This document shows positions 1-4,848 of a DNA stretch of 5,012 bases, one piece after another (the stretch's first letter is position 1; each line of letters starts with the position of its first letter). Position numbers and translations under genes: made by a program. A model generated the notes under the pieces. It was given only the letters and a program-made list of their open reading frames with translations, was not told where the DNA came from and did not search any database. This stretch comes from Nitrospinota bacterium (GTDB lineage: Bacteria; Nitrospinota; Nitrospinia; UBA9942), in NCBI GenBank assembly GCA_016200365.1, contig JACQEW010000046.1, positions 1 through 5,012 of the forward strand, in the 5' to 3' direction.

Positions 1-22
1 AATAAAATTCTCTATCCGATTT

Positions 23-42
23 TTCTGTGTTTATCTGTGTCC
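23..42. repeat. Short dispersed-repeat-like motif (TCTGTGT pair)
   Basis: TCTGTGT occurs at 24-30 and again at 34-40, ten bases apart, ending in TCC. The wording closely resembles a motif that recurs between genes in many environmental bacterial genomes. That resemblance is from memory. Only this one copy is visible, so its status as a dispersed repeat is inferred. Confidence 0.4.
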
Positions 43-94
43 AAATTTTATTTTTCTCCCTTTCTCTTTCTTTCCCCATTTCTCCTTATGGTTT

Positions 95-122
95 TTCTCT
101 GTGTCTCAGTGTCTCTGTGGTT
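95..122. repeat. CTCTGTGTCTC-type dispersed repeat motif
   Basis: The segment is made of tandem variations of GTGTCTC and TCTCTGTG, ending in CTGTGGTTA. This is the familiar form of a short intergenic repeat found in many uncultured bacterial genomes. It matters for annotation because the GTG at 101, the most upstream possible start of the following gene, lies inside it. Confidence 0.45.
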
Positions 123-196
123 ATTTTACGGTTTTCAACTTTTTTACGAAAGAACCAAAAACTGTGATTAGTAACTCAAATAAAAGAACATTGCAA

Positions 197-676
197 ATGA
201 GCGGTCTCTGTGCCGTGGGCGGCATCCTGATAGGTGGGCATGTCGCCTTCTTCTCCGTCTTCTCCGTCAATTATACCTACATCCCTGTGCCGGCGGCGCT
301 GGCGGCTTTTATTACATCGGCATTCTTCTGGAAACTATTGGTTGAGAGGAGCCGAGAGGGGGTGACAAAAATTAGGGCGATACTGGCTGGATCCCTCAGC
401 GGGCTGGCGGCTCACTACATTTGTTGGTATATAGTGTTCCTGCTCGCCAATGTCTGCTATCACCTCTTTGGCGGCTGCAAAAGTTCTCTCGGCGAGCCTC
501 CAGCGGACCCATTGTCAGCCCTGGTGGGTGCCATCGGACTGACATTCTTCAGCCTTATTTTCTACGGTTGGGTCAGTGTTCCCGCTGGCGCCTTAGCCGG
601 TTTGTTCATCGCACTACGGCACGACAAAAGCAATCAAAAGGTGCAAAACTTTAATAACGGAGTGGAAAATGGCTAA
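197..676 (+). CDS. Uncharacterised four-helix inner-membrane protein
   Basis: I do not recognise the family. With the ATG at 197 the product has 159 residues and is mostly hydrophobic. Likely membrane segments are residues 4-24, 28-49, 59-91 (long, broken by H73 and W77) and 106-140. Helices 3 and 4 are rich in small residues (AGSLSGLAAH; VPAGALAGLF), which suits tight helix packing. A short loop with C94 and acidic and proline residues (92-105) separates them, and the tail after R141 is polar and basic. The start is uncertain: the frame is open back to a GTG at 101, with GTG 164 and TTG 191 as other options. The 101 start would translate a repeat motif. None of the starts has a good Shine-Dalgarno sequence; 197 has only AAAGA nine bases upstream. 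The gene is richer in G+C than its downstream neighbours (33 of 60 in the row at 541) and overlaps the small gene at 669. Confidence 0.7.
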   Translation: MSGLCAVGGILIGGHVAFFSVFSVNYTYIPVPAALAAFITSAFFWKLLVERSREGVTKIRAILAGSLSGLAAHYICWYIVFLLANVCYHLFGGCKSSLGEPPADPLSALVGAIGLTFFSLIFYGWVSVPAGALAGLFIALRHDKSNQKVQNFNNGVENG

Positions 677-782
677 AGTTAAATCAGTTTTCGCAATAAC
701 AAAGGATGCTGCCAAGGCTGCCGAGTGGATGAAGAAAGCGGCTAAACAGGGCGAGGCGCAAGGTAAGCATGGCAAACAATGA
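669..782 (+). CDS. Small basic alanine/lysine-rich protein, 37 aa
   Basis: The ATG at 669 overlaps the end of the membrane-protein gene by eight bases, in a different frame, and a good ribosome binding site (GGAG at 659-662) sits six bases before it. The frame runs to the TGA at 780-782. The product begins MAKVKSVFAI, continues with TKDAAKAAEWMKKAAKQ and ends in a Gly/Lys/His-rich tail. The central stretch, residues 11-27, could form an amphipathic helix with lysines on one side and alanines on the other. There are eight lysines and no arginines or cysteines. The overlap suggests translational coupling with the membrane protein, so a partner or modulator role is possible but is only an inference. 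No family is recognised. Confidence 0.55.
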   Translation: MAKVKSVFAITKDAAKAAEWMKKAAKQGEAQGKHGKQ

Positions 783-819
783 TAAACTTGAAGCATTCAA
801 GTAAAAAAAAACTAAAAAC

Positions 820-826
820 AGGAGGT
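820..826 (+). promoter_or_regulatory. Strong ribosome binding site for the HD hydrolase gene
   Basis: AGGAGGT lies five bases before the ATG at 832 and fixes that codon as the start of the HD-domain gene. Confidence 0.85.
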
Positions 827-831
827 ATTCA

Positions 832-1383
832 ATGTATACAGACAGGATAGGCAAAGCAATTCAAACTGCTTCCATCTGCCATGAAAACCAATATCGTAAA
901 AATCCTGAGAAAAAGTTGCCGTATATCTCTCATCCTTTTGCCGTCGGCATGATGCTTTCTCACTACGGCTTTTCAGAAGATGCTGTTATTGCCGGAATCC
1001 TGCATGATACGGTTGAAGATACGGCAATGACTCTACAGCAGATAGAAAAAGAGTTCGGACCTGTAGTTGCGGTTATGGTTAGAGAGACATCTGAGCCGGA
1101 TAAAACTCTTTCATGGGAAGATAGGAAAAGTAGATATATAGAACATCTGAGAACTGCAAGTATGGAGGCAAAGGCAATAAGCTGTTGTGATAAGATACAT
1201 AACATGAAGTCCATGATAGAATCCTTAAATGCCGGTGGAGATATATGGGGCAATATGAAAAGAGGAAAAGATGAGCAGATAGAGCGGTTTGCGATGATGT
1301 TTGGGATTTTCAGCAAAGACCTAACAAAAGAGATGGTTACGGAGTATGAAGCTGCTTTGAATATACTCAAAGAGAGAAGATAG
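832..1383 (+). CDS. HD-domain (p)ppGpp hydrolase-like protein, MESH1/SpoT-hydrolase type
   Basis: This 183-residue protein is a stand-alone member of the HD family related to the hydrolase half of RelA/SpoT and to MESH1. These enzymes are Mn2+-dependent, remove the 3'-pyrophosphate of (p)ppGpp and act in the cytoplasm. Metal ligands fit H34 (YISHPFAV), H58 and D59 (ILHDTVEDT) and D120 (CDKIHNM). E62 and D63 match the catalytic ED pair, and N124 and the basic residues R22 and K23 fall where the family contacts nucleotide. Length matches the roughly 180-residue single-domain hydrolases. There is no synthetase, TGS or ACT domain, so it could only degrade alarmone or act on a related substrate such as NADPH, which animal MESH1 can use. 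The start is set by a strong ribosome binding site. A lipoprotein gene follows after 16 bases and is probably cotranscribed. The biochemical class is well supported; the exact substrate is not. Confidence 0.9.
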   Translation: MYTDRIGKAIQTASICHENQYRKNPEKKLPYISHPFAVGMMLSHYGFSEDAVIAGILHDTVEDTAMTLQQIEKEFGPVVAVMVRETSEPDKTLSWEDRKSRYIEHLRTASMEAKAISCCDKIHNMKSMIESLNAGGDIWGNMKRGKDEQIERFAMMFGIFSKDLTKEMVTEYEAALNILKERR

Positions 1384-1399
1384 TTCTAAAATTCTGACT

Positions 1400-1960
1400 A
1401 TGAAACATTTATTAATAATATCAGCCATAACCTTTTTTCTCATATCAGGCTGCATTCCATCCTCAGATAATCCATTAACCGAGCCGATATTGGGAAATCC
1501 CGGCAATGAATTAATTGGTTCATGGTTCTGGAAAGATACTGATGAAACAGGGTTTCTTCATATCGGGAAGGACCAGAAAAAAGAGTTTCTTAATATTACA
1601 ATGGTTGCGTTTAAAAAAGATGGAGAGGTAGAGGCAACCGAATTCATAGGACATACCTCAAAGCTTTCTTCCAATAACTATCTTAATTTGAAGTGGGTTA
1701 AACCTGAAAACTTTATCAAAGGTTACTTGTTTATAAAATACCGGGTCAGCGGCGACAAGCTTGAGTACTCGATTATTGACTCTCAGGCTATTATAAAAGG
1801 AATTAAATCAGGAGACCTTAAGGGCGAGGTAATATCTAAAGGTAAAACCGATGATATTAAAATCCATGAAGAGCAGGAGAAATTGAGAGAATATGTGTTA
1901 AAGAATGATGCCGATCTTTTTAAGGGAGAAGGCGTTATGCTTAAAAGATTACAATTTTAA
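1400..1960 (+). CDS. Small lipoprotein, possibly lipocalin-like beta barrel
   Basis: The 186-residue product starts with MKHLL, a hydrophobic segment and the lipobox ISGC, so signal peptidase II should cleave before C18 and the protein should be lipid-anchored, facing the periplasm. The +2 residue is Ile, not Asp, which in the enterobacterial rule favours the outer membrane. After a proline-rich linker (residues 19-36), a GSW motif near residue 41 opens a series of alternating strands, a layout resembling lipocalin-like folds. The C-terminal third has a charged helix (EEQEKLREYVLKNDADLF). I recall similar unnamed proteins with a GxW start and an LR...NDADLF tail, but I cannot name a family. 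There is no clear Shine-Dalgarno before the ATG, and the gene follows the HD hydrolase by 16 bases, which suggests coupled expression. Function is unknown. Confidence 0.8.
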   Translation: MKHLLIISAITFFLISGCIPSSDNPLTEPILGNPGNELIGSWFWKDTDETGFLHIGKDQKKEFLNITMVAFKKDGEVEATEFIGHTSKLSSNNYLNLKWVKPENFIKGYLFIKYRVSGDKLEYSIIDSQAIIKGIKSGDLKGEVISKGKTDDIKIHEEQEKLREYVLKNDADLFKGEGVMLKRLQF

Positions 1961-2065
1961 TATTCCAGCTTGCTGCATGATAGTTTTCCAATCCCGCTCC
2001 TCAGGAACAGCCGGATAATCAATAAAAAAATCACCTTTATCACCTTTATCGCCCTTGACAGCCAT
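1949..2065 (-). CDS. Doubtful 38-aa reverse-strand ORF
   Basis: Read on the - strand, the ATG at 2063-2065 opens a frame of 38 codons ending at 1949, overlapping the lipoprotein 3' end by 12 bases. The product begins MAVKGDKGDKGDFFIDYP and continues with a soluble, well-mixed stretch (PEERDWKTIMQQAG). The KGD triplet is due to a nine-base tandem repeat. There is no Shine-Dalgarno, but TATAAC lies about 11 bases before the ATG with TTGCTT 16 bases upstream of it, so a nearly leaderless message is conceivable. It may equally be a chance frame or a remnant of a longer gene. It matches no family I recognise. Confidence 0.25.
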   Translation of the reverse strand: MAVKGDKGDKGDFFIDYPAVPEERDWKTIMQQAGILKL

Positions 2066-2160
2066 TTTCGGGAGTTATATACTTCTCACAGTAAAAAGCA
2101 ATTTCATATCAGTTATATCTGTTCTTATATAGCCTTGTATAAATAACGCATCAATAGTTT

Positions 2161-2242
2161 GTCATTGCGAGCGACAGCGAAGCAATCTAAACCTGTTGAT
2201 AAATCAAGAGATTGCTTCGTCGCTGACGCTCCTCGCAATGAC
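2161..2242. repeat. MITE-like imperfect inverted repeat (GTCATTGCGAG family)
   Basis: The left arm at 2161-2188 begins GTCATTGCGAG and ends CGAAGCAATCT. The right arm at 2209-2242 begins AGATTGCTTCG and ends CTCGCAATGAC. The outer 11 and inner 11 bases of the arms pair perfectly. Between them lie 6 bases on the left and 12 on the right, and the loop is 20 bases. This wording matches a repeat that, from general knowledge, is scattered between genes of many bacteria. No target-site duplication is evident at its edges. It may fold in the lipoprotein transcript and protect or end it. Confidence 0.75.
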
Positions 2243-2300
2243 ACTTTATGTCGCTTTAATTATGCAAGGATATATAGTTATAAGGGTATATGAAAAAAAG

Positions 2301-2329
2301 TTGATATATCCCCTCCATTTTGATATTAT
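2301..2329 (+). promoter_or_regulatory. Sigma-70-type promoter for the DUF4234/DUF2752 unit
   Basis: TTGATA at 2301-2306 and TATTAT at 2324-2329 are separated by exactly 17 bases. Each box matches five of six consensus positions. Transcription would start near 2336 and leave a leader of about 39 bases before the ATG at 2375. An imperfect inverted repeat (GGGTATAT at 2284-2291, ATATATCCC at 2303-2311) overlaps the -35 box and could be an operator, but that is speculative. Confidence 0.65.
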
Positions 2330-2360
2330 TTCGTAAAATTCAAACTCACCTTTTATAAGG

Positions 2361-2368
2361 AAAGGAGG
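2361..2368 (+). promoter_or_regulatory. Ribosome binding site for the DUF4234 gene
   Basis: AAAGGAGG ends six bases before the ATG at 2375 and, with the promoter just upstream, settles the start of this gene. Confidence 0.8.
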
Positions 2369-2374
2369 CATATT

Positions 2375-2758
2375 ATGACACAATTGACGGATTTAAGAGT
2401 AAAGGCAGAGGAGTACGCTTCAAGTATTGCAAAGGACATTGTTTTGTCCCTTATTACATGCGGTATTTATTATATGTTCTTCTGGCAGAGGAGAAAAATT
2501 AATGCTGTAAACTATCTTCTGGGGAGGGAAGAATATAGCTTTGGAAAGTGGTTTTTGATAACCCTCGTTACCTGCGGTATTTATCATGTTTATCATGAGT
2601 ATGTCATGGCACAATCCATTATAGAGATACAAAAAAAACTGAGCAGATCTGAATCTGCAAATCTGCCGCTTTTAAGTGTTATCCTAACTGTATTTGGAAT
2701 TGGGATTATAGCGGATGCTATTCAGCAGTCGGAGCTTAATAAAATATTTAGCAAATAA
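2375..2758 (+). CDS. DUF4234 family small membrane protein
   Basis: The 127-residue product fits DUF4234, small membrane proteins of unknown function whose mark is a repeated TCGIY signature. Here it appears twice: LSLITCGIYYMFFW (residues 24-37) and ITLVTCGIYHVYHEY (62-76), with the TCGIY cores exactly 38 residues apart, which suggests an internal duplication of a helix-turn unit. A third hydrophobic segment, residues 97-115, carries the glycine-rich FGIGIIADAIQQ, followed by a short polar tail (SELNKIFSK). Between the first two segments lies a basic, polar stretch (QRRKINAVNYLLGREE). The gene has its own promoter and strong ribosome binding site and is followed after 10 bases by a DUF2752 gene. 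It likely sits in the inner membrane. What it does there is not known, and I assign no function. Confidence 0.85.
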   Translation: MTQLTDLRVKAEEYASSIAKDIVLSLITCGIYYMFFWQRRKINAVNYLLGREEYSFGKWFLITLVTCGIYHVYHEYVMAQSIIEIQKKLSRSESANLPLLSVILTVFGIGIIADAIQQSELNKIFSK

Positions 2759-2768
2759 AAAAGTGTAA

Positions 2769-3158
2769 ATGAAAAAGTTCTTAATACCAAAGGGGTTTGT
2801 TTTTCCTCTTTTTGCAGCTTTGCTTATTATTGCAATTTTACATTATAGCGGAATCTTTCCTATCTATAGTGTTGAGAATTTTTCGCCTGTATTCTGCCCG
2901 GTAAAAACCGTGTTTGGCATTCAATGTCCGGGGTGCGGAATGACAAGGGCGTTTCTCTCGCTGATACGCGGTGAGATCGGGAATGCCTTTCATTTTAATC
3001 CATTTTCTTTTTTCCTGTTTTTCTATCTTCTTGTCAGCCTAACTCCTGATAGATTTCTTCAAAAATTACCATCCCGTGCAGAGCATTTTGCGCAGGGTTT
3101 TTTAATGCTTACGATATTCTCTGTAGTAACCTTCTGGGTGTTTTTCAGGATTCTTTAA
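2769..3158 (+). CDS. DUF2752 family membrane protein
   Basis: The 129-residue product carries the DUF2752 hallmark CPGCGMTRAFLSLIRGE at residues 53-69 followed by AFHFNP (73-78). The CPxCGxTR core with two cysteines (C53, C56), the arginine and the downstream HxNP are the near-invariant positions of the family, whose function is unknown. Likely membrane segments are residues 10-30, 79-92 and 110-128. The CxxC could bind metal or be redox-active, but nothing in the sequence decides this. An extra cysteine, C43, precedes the motif. There is no Shine-Dalgarno before the ATG, and the gene begins 10 bases after the DUF4234 stop, so translation probably depends on coupling to it. From general knowledge DUF2752 genes often neighbour small membrane proteins of the DUF4234, TM2 or CD225 types, which fits this pair. 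Confidence 0.88.
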   Translation: MKKFLIPKGFVFPLFAALLIIAILHYSGIFPIYSVENFSPVFCPVKTVFGIQCPGCGMTRAFLSLIRGEIGNAFHFNPFSFFLFFYLLVSLTPDRFLQKLPSRAEHFAQGFLMLTIFSVVTFWVFFRIL

Positions 3159-3161
3159 TTC

Positions 3162-3242
3162 TCGTTCTACAGCAGCCTTGCAAACATATATGAGGGACTT
3201 AAGGACAATGTTAAAGCGGCCGAGTACAGTAAAAAGGGCTGA
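3162..3242 (+). pseudogene. Remnant of the C-terminal end of a TPR protein
   Basis: Directly after the DUF2752 stop, and in the same frame, the bases translate to a 26-codon stretch ending in TGA at 3240-3242. It contains LANIYEGL followed by KAAEYSKKG. Numbered as a TPR unit these give L7, A8, Y11, A20 and a helix B ending in KKG at position 27, which is the spacing of a canonical tetratricopeptide repeat. There is no start codon or ribosome binding site for this piece beyond an internal ATG in another frame. I infer it is the 3' end of a TPR gene whose body was lost by deletion. A 26-residue match could still be chance. Confidence 0.4.
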
Positions 3243-3339
3243 AGGGATAAAAGAATAAAAAGAGACACTGAAAAAATCAGTTAATAAAAGGAGGTGGTTG
3301 TTAGGTAACCATGGAATTTGTGTAGGATAAGACTGTAGG

Positions 3340-3358
3340 GCAAGGCTTTCAGCCTTGC
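3340..3358. repeat. Small perfect hairpin (GCAAGGCT / AGCCTTGC)
   Basis: Eight-base arms at 3340-3347 and 3351-3358 pair perfectly around a TTC loop. No T-run follows, so it is not a standard terminator. The sequence resembles a short palindrome seen scattered between genes in other environmental bacteria. It lies 63 bases before the secreted-protein gene and could also act in that gene's leader. Confidence 0.55.
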
Positions 3359-3408
3359 ATTAATCAACCCTAAAGTGTCGCACTGCAAGATAAATTATTT
3401 TTTATTTT

Positions 3409-3416
3409 AAGGAGGT
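3409..3416 (+). promoter_or_regulatory. Strong ribosome binding site for the secreted protein gene
   Basis: AAGGAGGT ends five bases before the ATG at 3422 and fixes the start of the secreted-protein gene. A second, apparently orphan AGGAGG at 3289-3294 has no sensible start codon after it. Confidence 0.85.
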
Positions 3417-3421
3417 AAAAG

Positions 3422-4696
3422 ATGAAAGGAAAAAGCAAATTTTTATCAAGCGTCCTGCTGTGCCTCATGATCGCAGTTGTAGCCACCTGGACCCCCGGCG
3501 CTCAAGCTGCGGCGCCCAAGCTTGGAGGCAAGGTCAGCACAGCCAACCGATACAAGTGTCCGATTGACAAGCCTCAGAAGGTATACGGCCACGCCATCAA
3601 TGCCAGCGCTGTCCTTGATAAGGACGAGACATGGACGCCCGATAATGTATACATTGTCTTTGGTCCCTTTCATGTCAAGAAGTCGCTGACCATCAAGGCG
3701 GGAACGGTGGTGTGTTTTGACTATGGACCTCCGGGTGCCGATGGACATCCCTCGCCGCCTGCGGGCAGTATCAACATCGAGGAAGGTGCGACCCTCAAGG
3801 TGCTGGGCACAGTTGACAAACATGTTGTCTTTGCCCAAAAGAATGACAGTAAGCAATACTGGGGAGGGATTTATTTCGGGTCGGGTTCGAAGACCGGCGA
3901 ATCCACAATGCAGTACCTTGATGTCTACAACGCGGGACTCTCTGCCTCATCAGGGGTACTCAACACCGTCTCCGATGTCTATGGAGCGCACACCGTTACC
4001 GATGATGTTCTCAAGGTGGGCGACATCCCGAAACCCACCCGCTATGTGCAGCTCGACCACGCCGAGGGAATGAATATCGAGCTGGATGTGCACCTCCACA
4101 AGCTACAGGATGGGCTGACGTGGCGCAACATACAGAACATGAAGATGAGCGGCAATGCCGACGACCCGCCGTCGTTTATCCTCGATCCGGGCTCGGTGCT
4201 GGCGGTCAACAACGGCGGCTATATCAACATCGGCGACGGTGGGAACAGTATGGCGAACATCGTTGCGGTGGGCAACAAGGATAAGCCAATTGTGTTTACA
4301 TCGGACTCGTTCACGAACGGCAATGACCCCGAGCCAGGCAACTGGACCGGGATATACTTCTCGCCCGGCAACTTCAAGCCCAATGTCTCTAAGTTTGAGT
4401 ATGTGATTTTTGAGTACGGCGGCGACCAGGGCAAGAACACCGTCTACAATTGCTCCGACAAGTCCAATAAACCTGCGGTGATCATCTTCGGGATGACCTC
4501 AAACGGTCGGGACTACGAGGGGCCTCCAATCAAGAACAGCATTTTCCGTAAGTCGGCGAGCTCAGGAGTTCGCAGCAGATGCAACGGTCAGAACACCGGA
4601 TGCCTGCTCACCAACTACGAGGACAAGTCCTTTGGCAACACCTTCGAGGGCTTCGACAATGAGCGCCTTGCGACGACTCCGCTTCGGTGTCCATAG
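3422..4696 (+). CDS. Secreted protein with two beta-helix-like modules
   Basis: The 424-residue product has a Sec signal peptide: basic MKGKSK, a hydrophobic core (7-23) and AQA at 27-29, so cleavage after A29 is likely. Two related modules follow. Module A (about 88-172) and module B (about 250-334) share in order a GT or GS turn, a GxINI strand, a VGxxDKxxVF-like strand, a W-G-I-Y-F strand (W147 and W308, 161 residues apart) and a final YxxxxxxG strand. Such repeated short strands with G turns are typical of right-handed parallel beta-helix proteins, which act outside the cytoplasm as carbohydrate-binding, carbohydrate-active or surface proteins. No catalytic residues could be identified. 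The mature protein has six cysteines (46, 98, 344, 387, 394, 423), four in the C-terminal 81 residues, so disulfides are plausible. The gene is richer in G+C than those before it (34 of 60 in the row at 4201) and stands alone. Confidence 0.8.
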   Translation: MKGKSKFLSSVLLCLMIAVVATWTPGAQAAAPKLGGKVSTANRYKCPIDKPQKVYGHAINASAVLDKDETWTPDNVYIVFGPFHVKKSLTIKAGTVVCFDYGPPGADGHPSPPAGSINIEEGATLKVLGTVDKHVVFAQKNDSKQYWGGIYFGSGSKTGESTMQYLDVYNAGLSASSGVLNTVSDVYGAHTVTDDVLKVGDIPKPTRYVQLDHAEGMNIELDVHLHKLQDGLTWRNIQNMKMSGNADDPPSFILDPGSVLAVNNGGYINIGDGGNSMANIVAVGNKDKPIVFTSDSFTNGNDPEPGNWTGIYFSPGNFKPNVSKFEYVIFEYGGDQGKNTVYNCSDKSNKPAVIIFGMTSNGRDYEGPPIKNSIFRKSASSGVRSRCNGQNTGCLLTNYEDKSFGNTFEGFDNERLATTPLRCP

Positions 4697-4723
4697 AGCT
4701 TAGTTGCATAAACTTGTTATTCC

Positions 4724-4740
4724 CCGTAGCTCTGCTGCGG
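4724..4740. repeat. Small hairpin downstream of the secreted protein gene
   Basis: CCGTAGC (4724-4730) pairs with GCTGCGG (4734-4740) across a TCT loop, with one T-G wobble. It lies 27 bases after the stop codon and has no T-run, so it may stabilise the 3' end of the transcript more than terminate it. It resembles CCCCGCAGC-type dispersed palindromes known from other genomes. Confidence 0.45.
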
Positions 4741-4747
4741 AGTTACC

Positions 4748-4848
4748 TTATTCCCCTCTCCCCTTGCCCCTCTCTCTCTCCCTCTGGGAAAGGGTTGGAA
4801 CCTGCCCCCGAGGTATTTATCGGGGGGTGAGGGTGGGTTGAGGGGTAA
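4748..4848. repeat. CCCCTCTCCC-type dispersed repeat block
   Basis: The left half (4751-4784) is almost pure pyrimidine, with a CT microsatellite at 4770-4780. The right half (4822-4846) is almost pure G with A and T and ends GAGGGGTAA, which is close to the complement of the left end TTATTCCCCTC. Inside it, CCCCCGA (4805-4811) and TCGGGGG (4820-4826) form a perfect seven-base stem with an eight-base loop. The block as a whole is a loose palindrome of a type often found between genes of many bacteria. Confidence 0.5.

Larger units (their letters stand above)
1..160. other. Non-coding leader region with repeat-like motifs
   Basis: No gene is supported here. The stretch is very rich in T and C, with an almost unbroken pyrimidine run from about 51 to 88. 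It contains two short motifs built on TCTGTGT: one at 23-42 and one at 95-122. A reading frame open from the GTG at 101 runs into the downstream membrane-protein gene, but its first codons are the second repeat motif and no ribosome binding site precedes it, so I treat these bases as intergenic. Confidence 0.6.
1961..2374. other. Intergenic region with palindrome and promoter
   Basis: This 414-base gap separates the hydrolase/lipoprotein pair from the DUF4234/DUF2752 pair. It holds a doubtful reverse-strand short frame (1949-2065) with a nine-base tandem duplication inside it (TCACCTTTA at 2031-2039 and 2040-2048), a MITE-like imperfect palindrome (2161-2242), and a good promoter (2301-2329) with ribosome binding site. 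Bases 2070-2160 are A+T-rich and show nothing else I can support. No classic hairpin with a T-run terminator follows the lipoprotein gene. Confidence 0.6.

Noticed and set aside
101..196. N-terminal extension of the membrane protein from GTG 101
   Set aside because: It would translate a repeat motif, lacks a ribosome binding site, and adds a polar stretch unlike the rest of the protein.
786..802. Hairpin ACTTGAA / TTCAAGT followed by an A-run as a terminator
   Set aside because: The stem is short and A+T-rich, and the run is A on the coding strand. It could only serve the reverse strand, where no gene is seen.
963..1370. Long reverse-strand frame opposite the HD hydrolase gene
   Set aside because: It lies wholly inside a gene with intact catalytic motifs and a strong ribosome binding site, and its own translation shows no domain.
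2103..2131. Second promoter TTCATA, 17 bases, TATATA
   Set aside because: Each box matches only four of six consensus positions in very A+T-rich DNA; the site at 2301-2329 is much better.
3190..3258. 22-codon frame starting at ATG 3190
   Set aside because: There is no ribosome binding site, and the overlapping frame gives a better explanation as a TPR remnant.
3446..3856. Reverse-strand frame opposite the secreted-protein gene
   Set aside because: It is a shadow of the coding strand; the forward product has a signal peptide and repeated modules, the reverse product has neither.
3717..4406. Forward alternative frames within the secreted-protein gene
   Set aside because: They are rich in Arg, Ser and Thr as expected of out-of-frame translation of a G+C-rich gene, and they lack ribosome binding sites.
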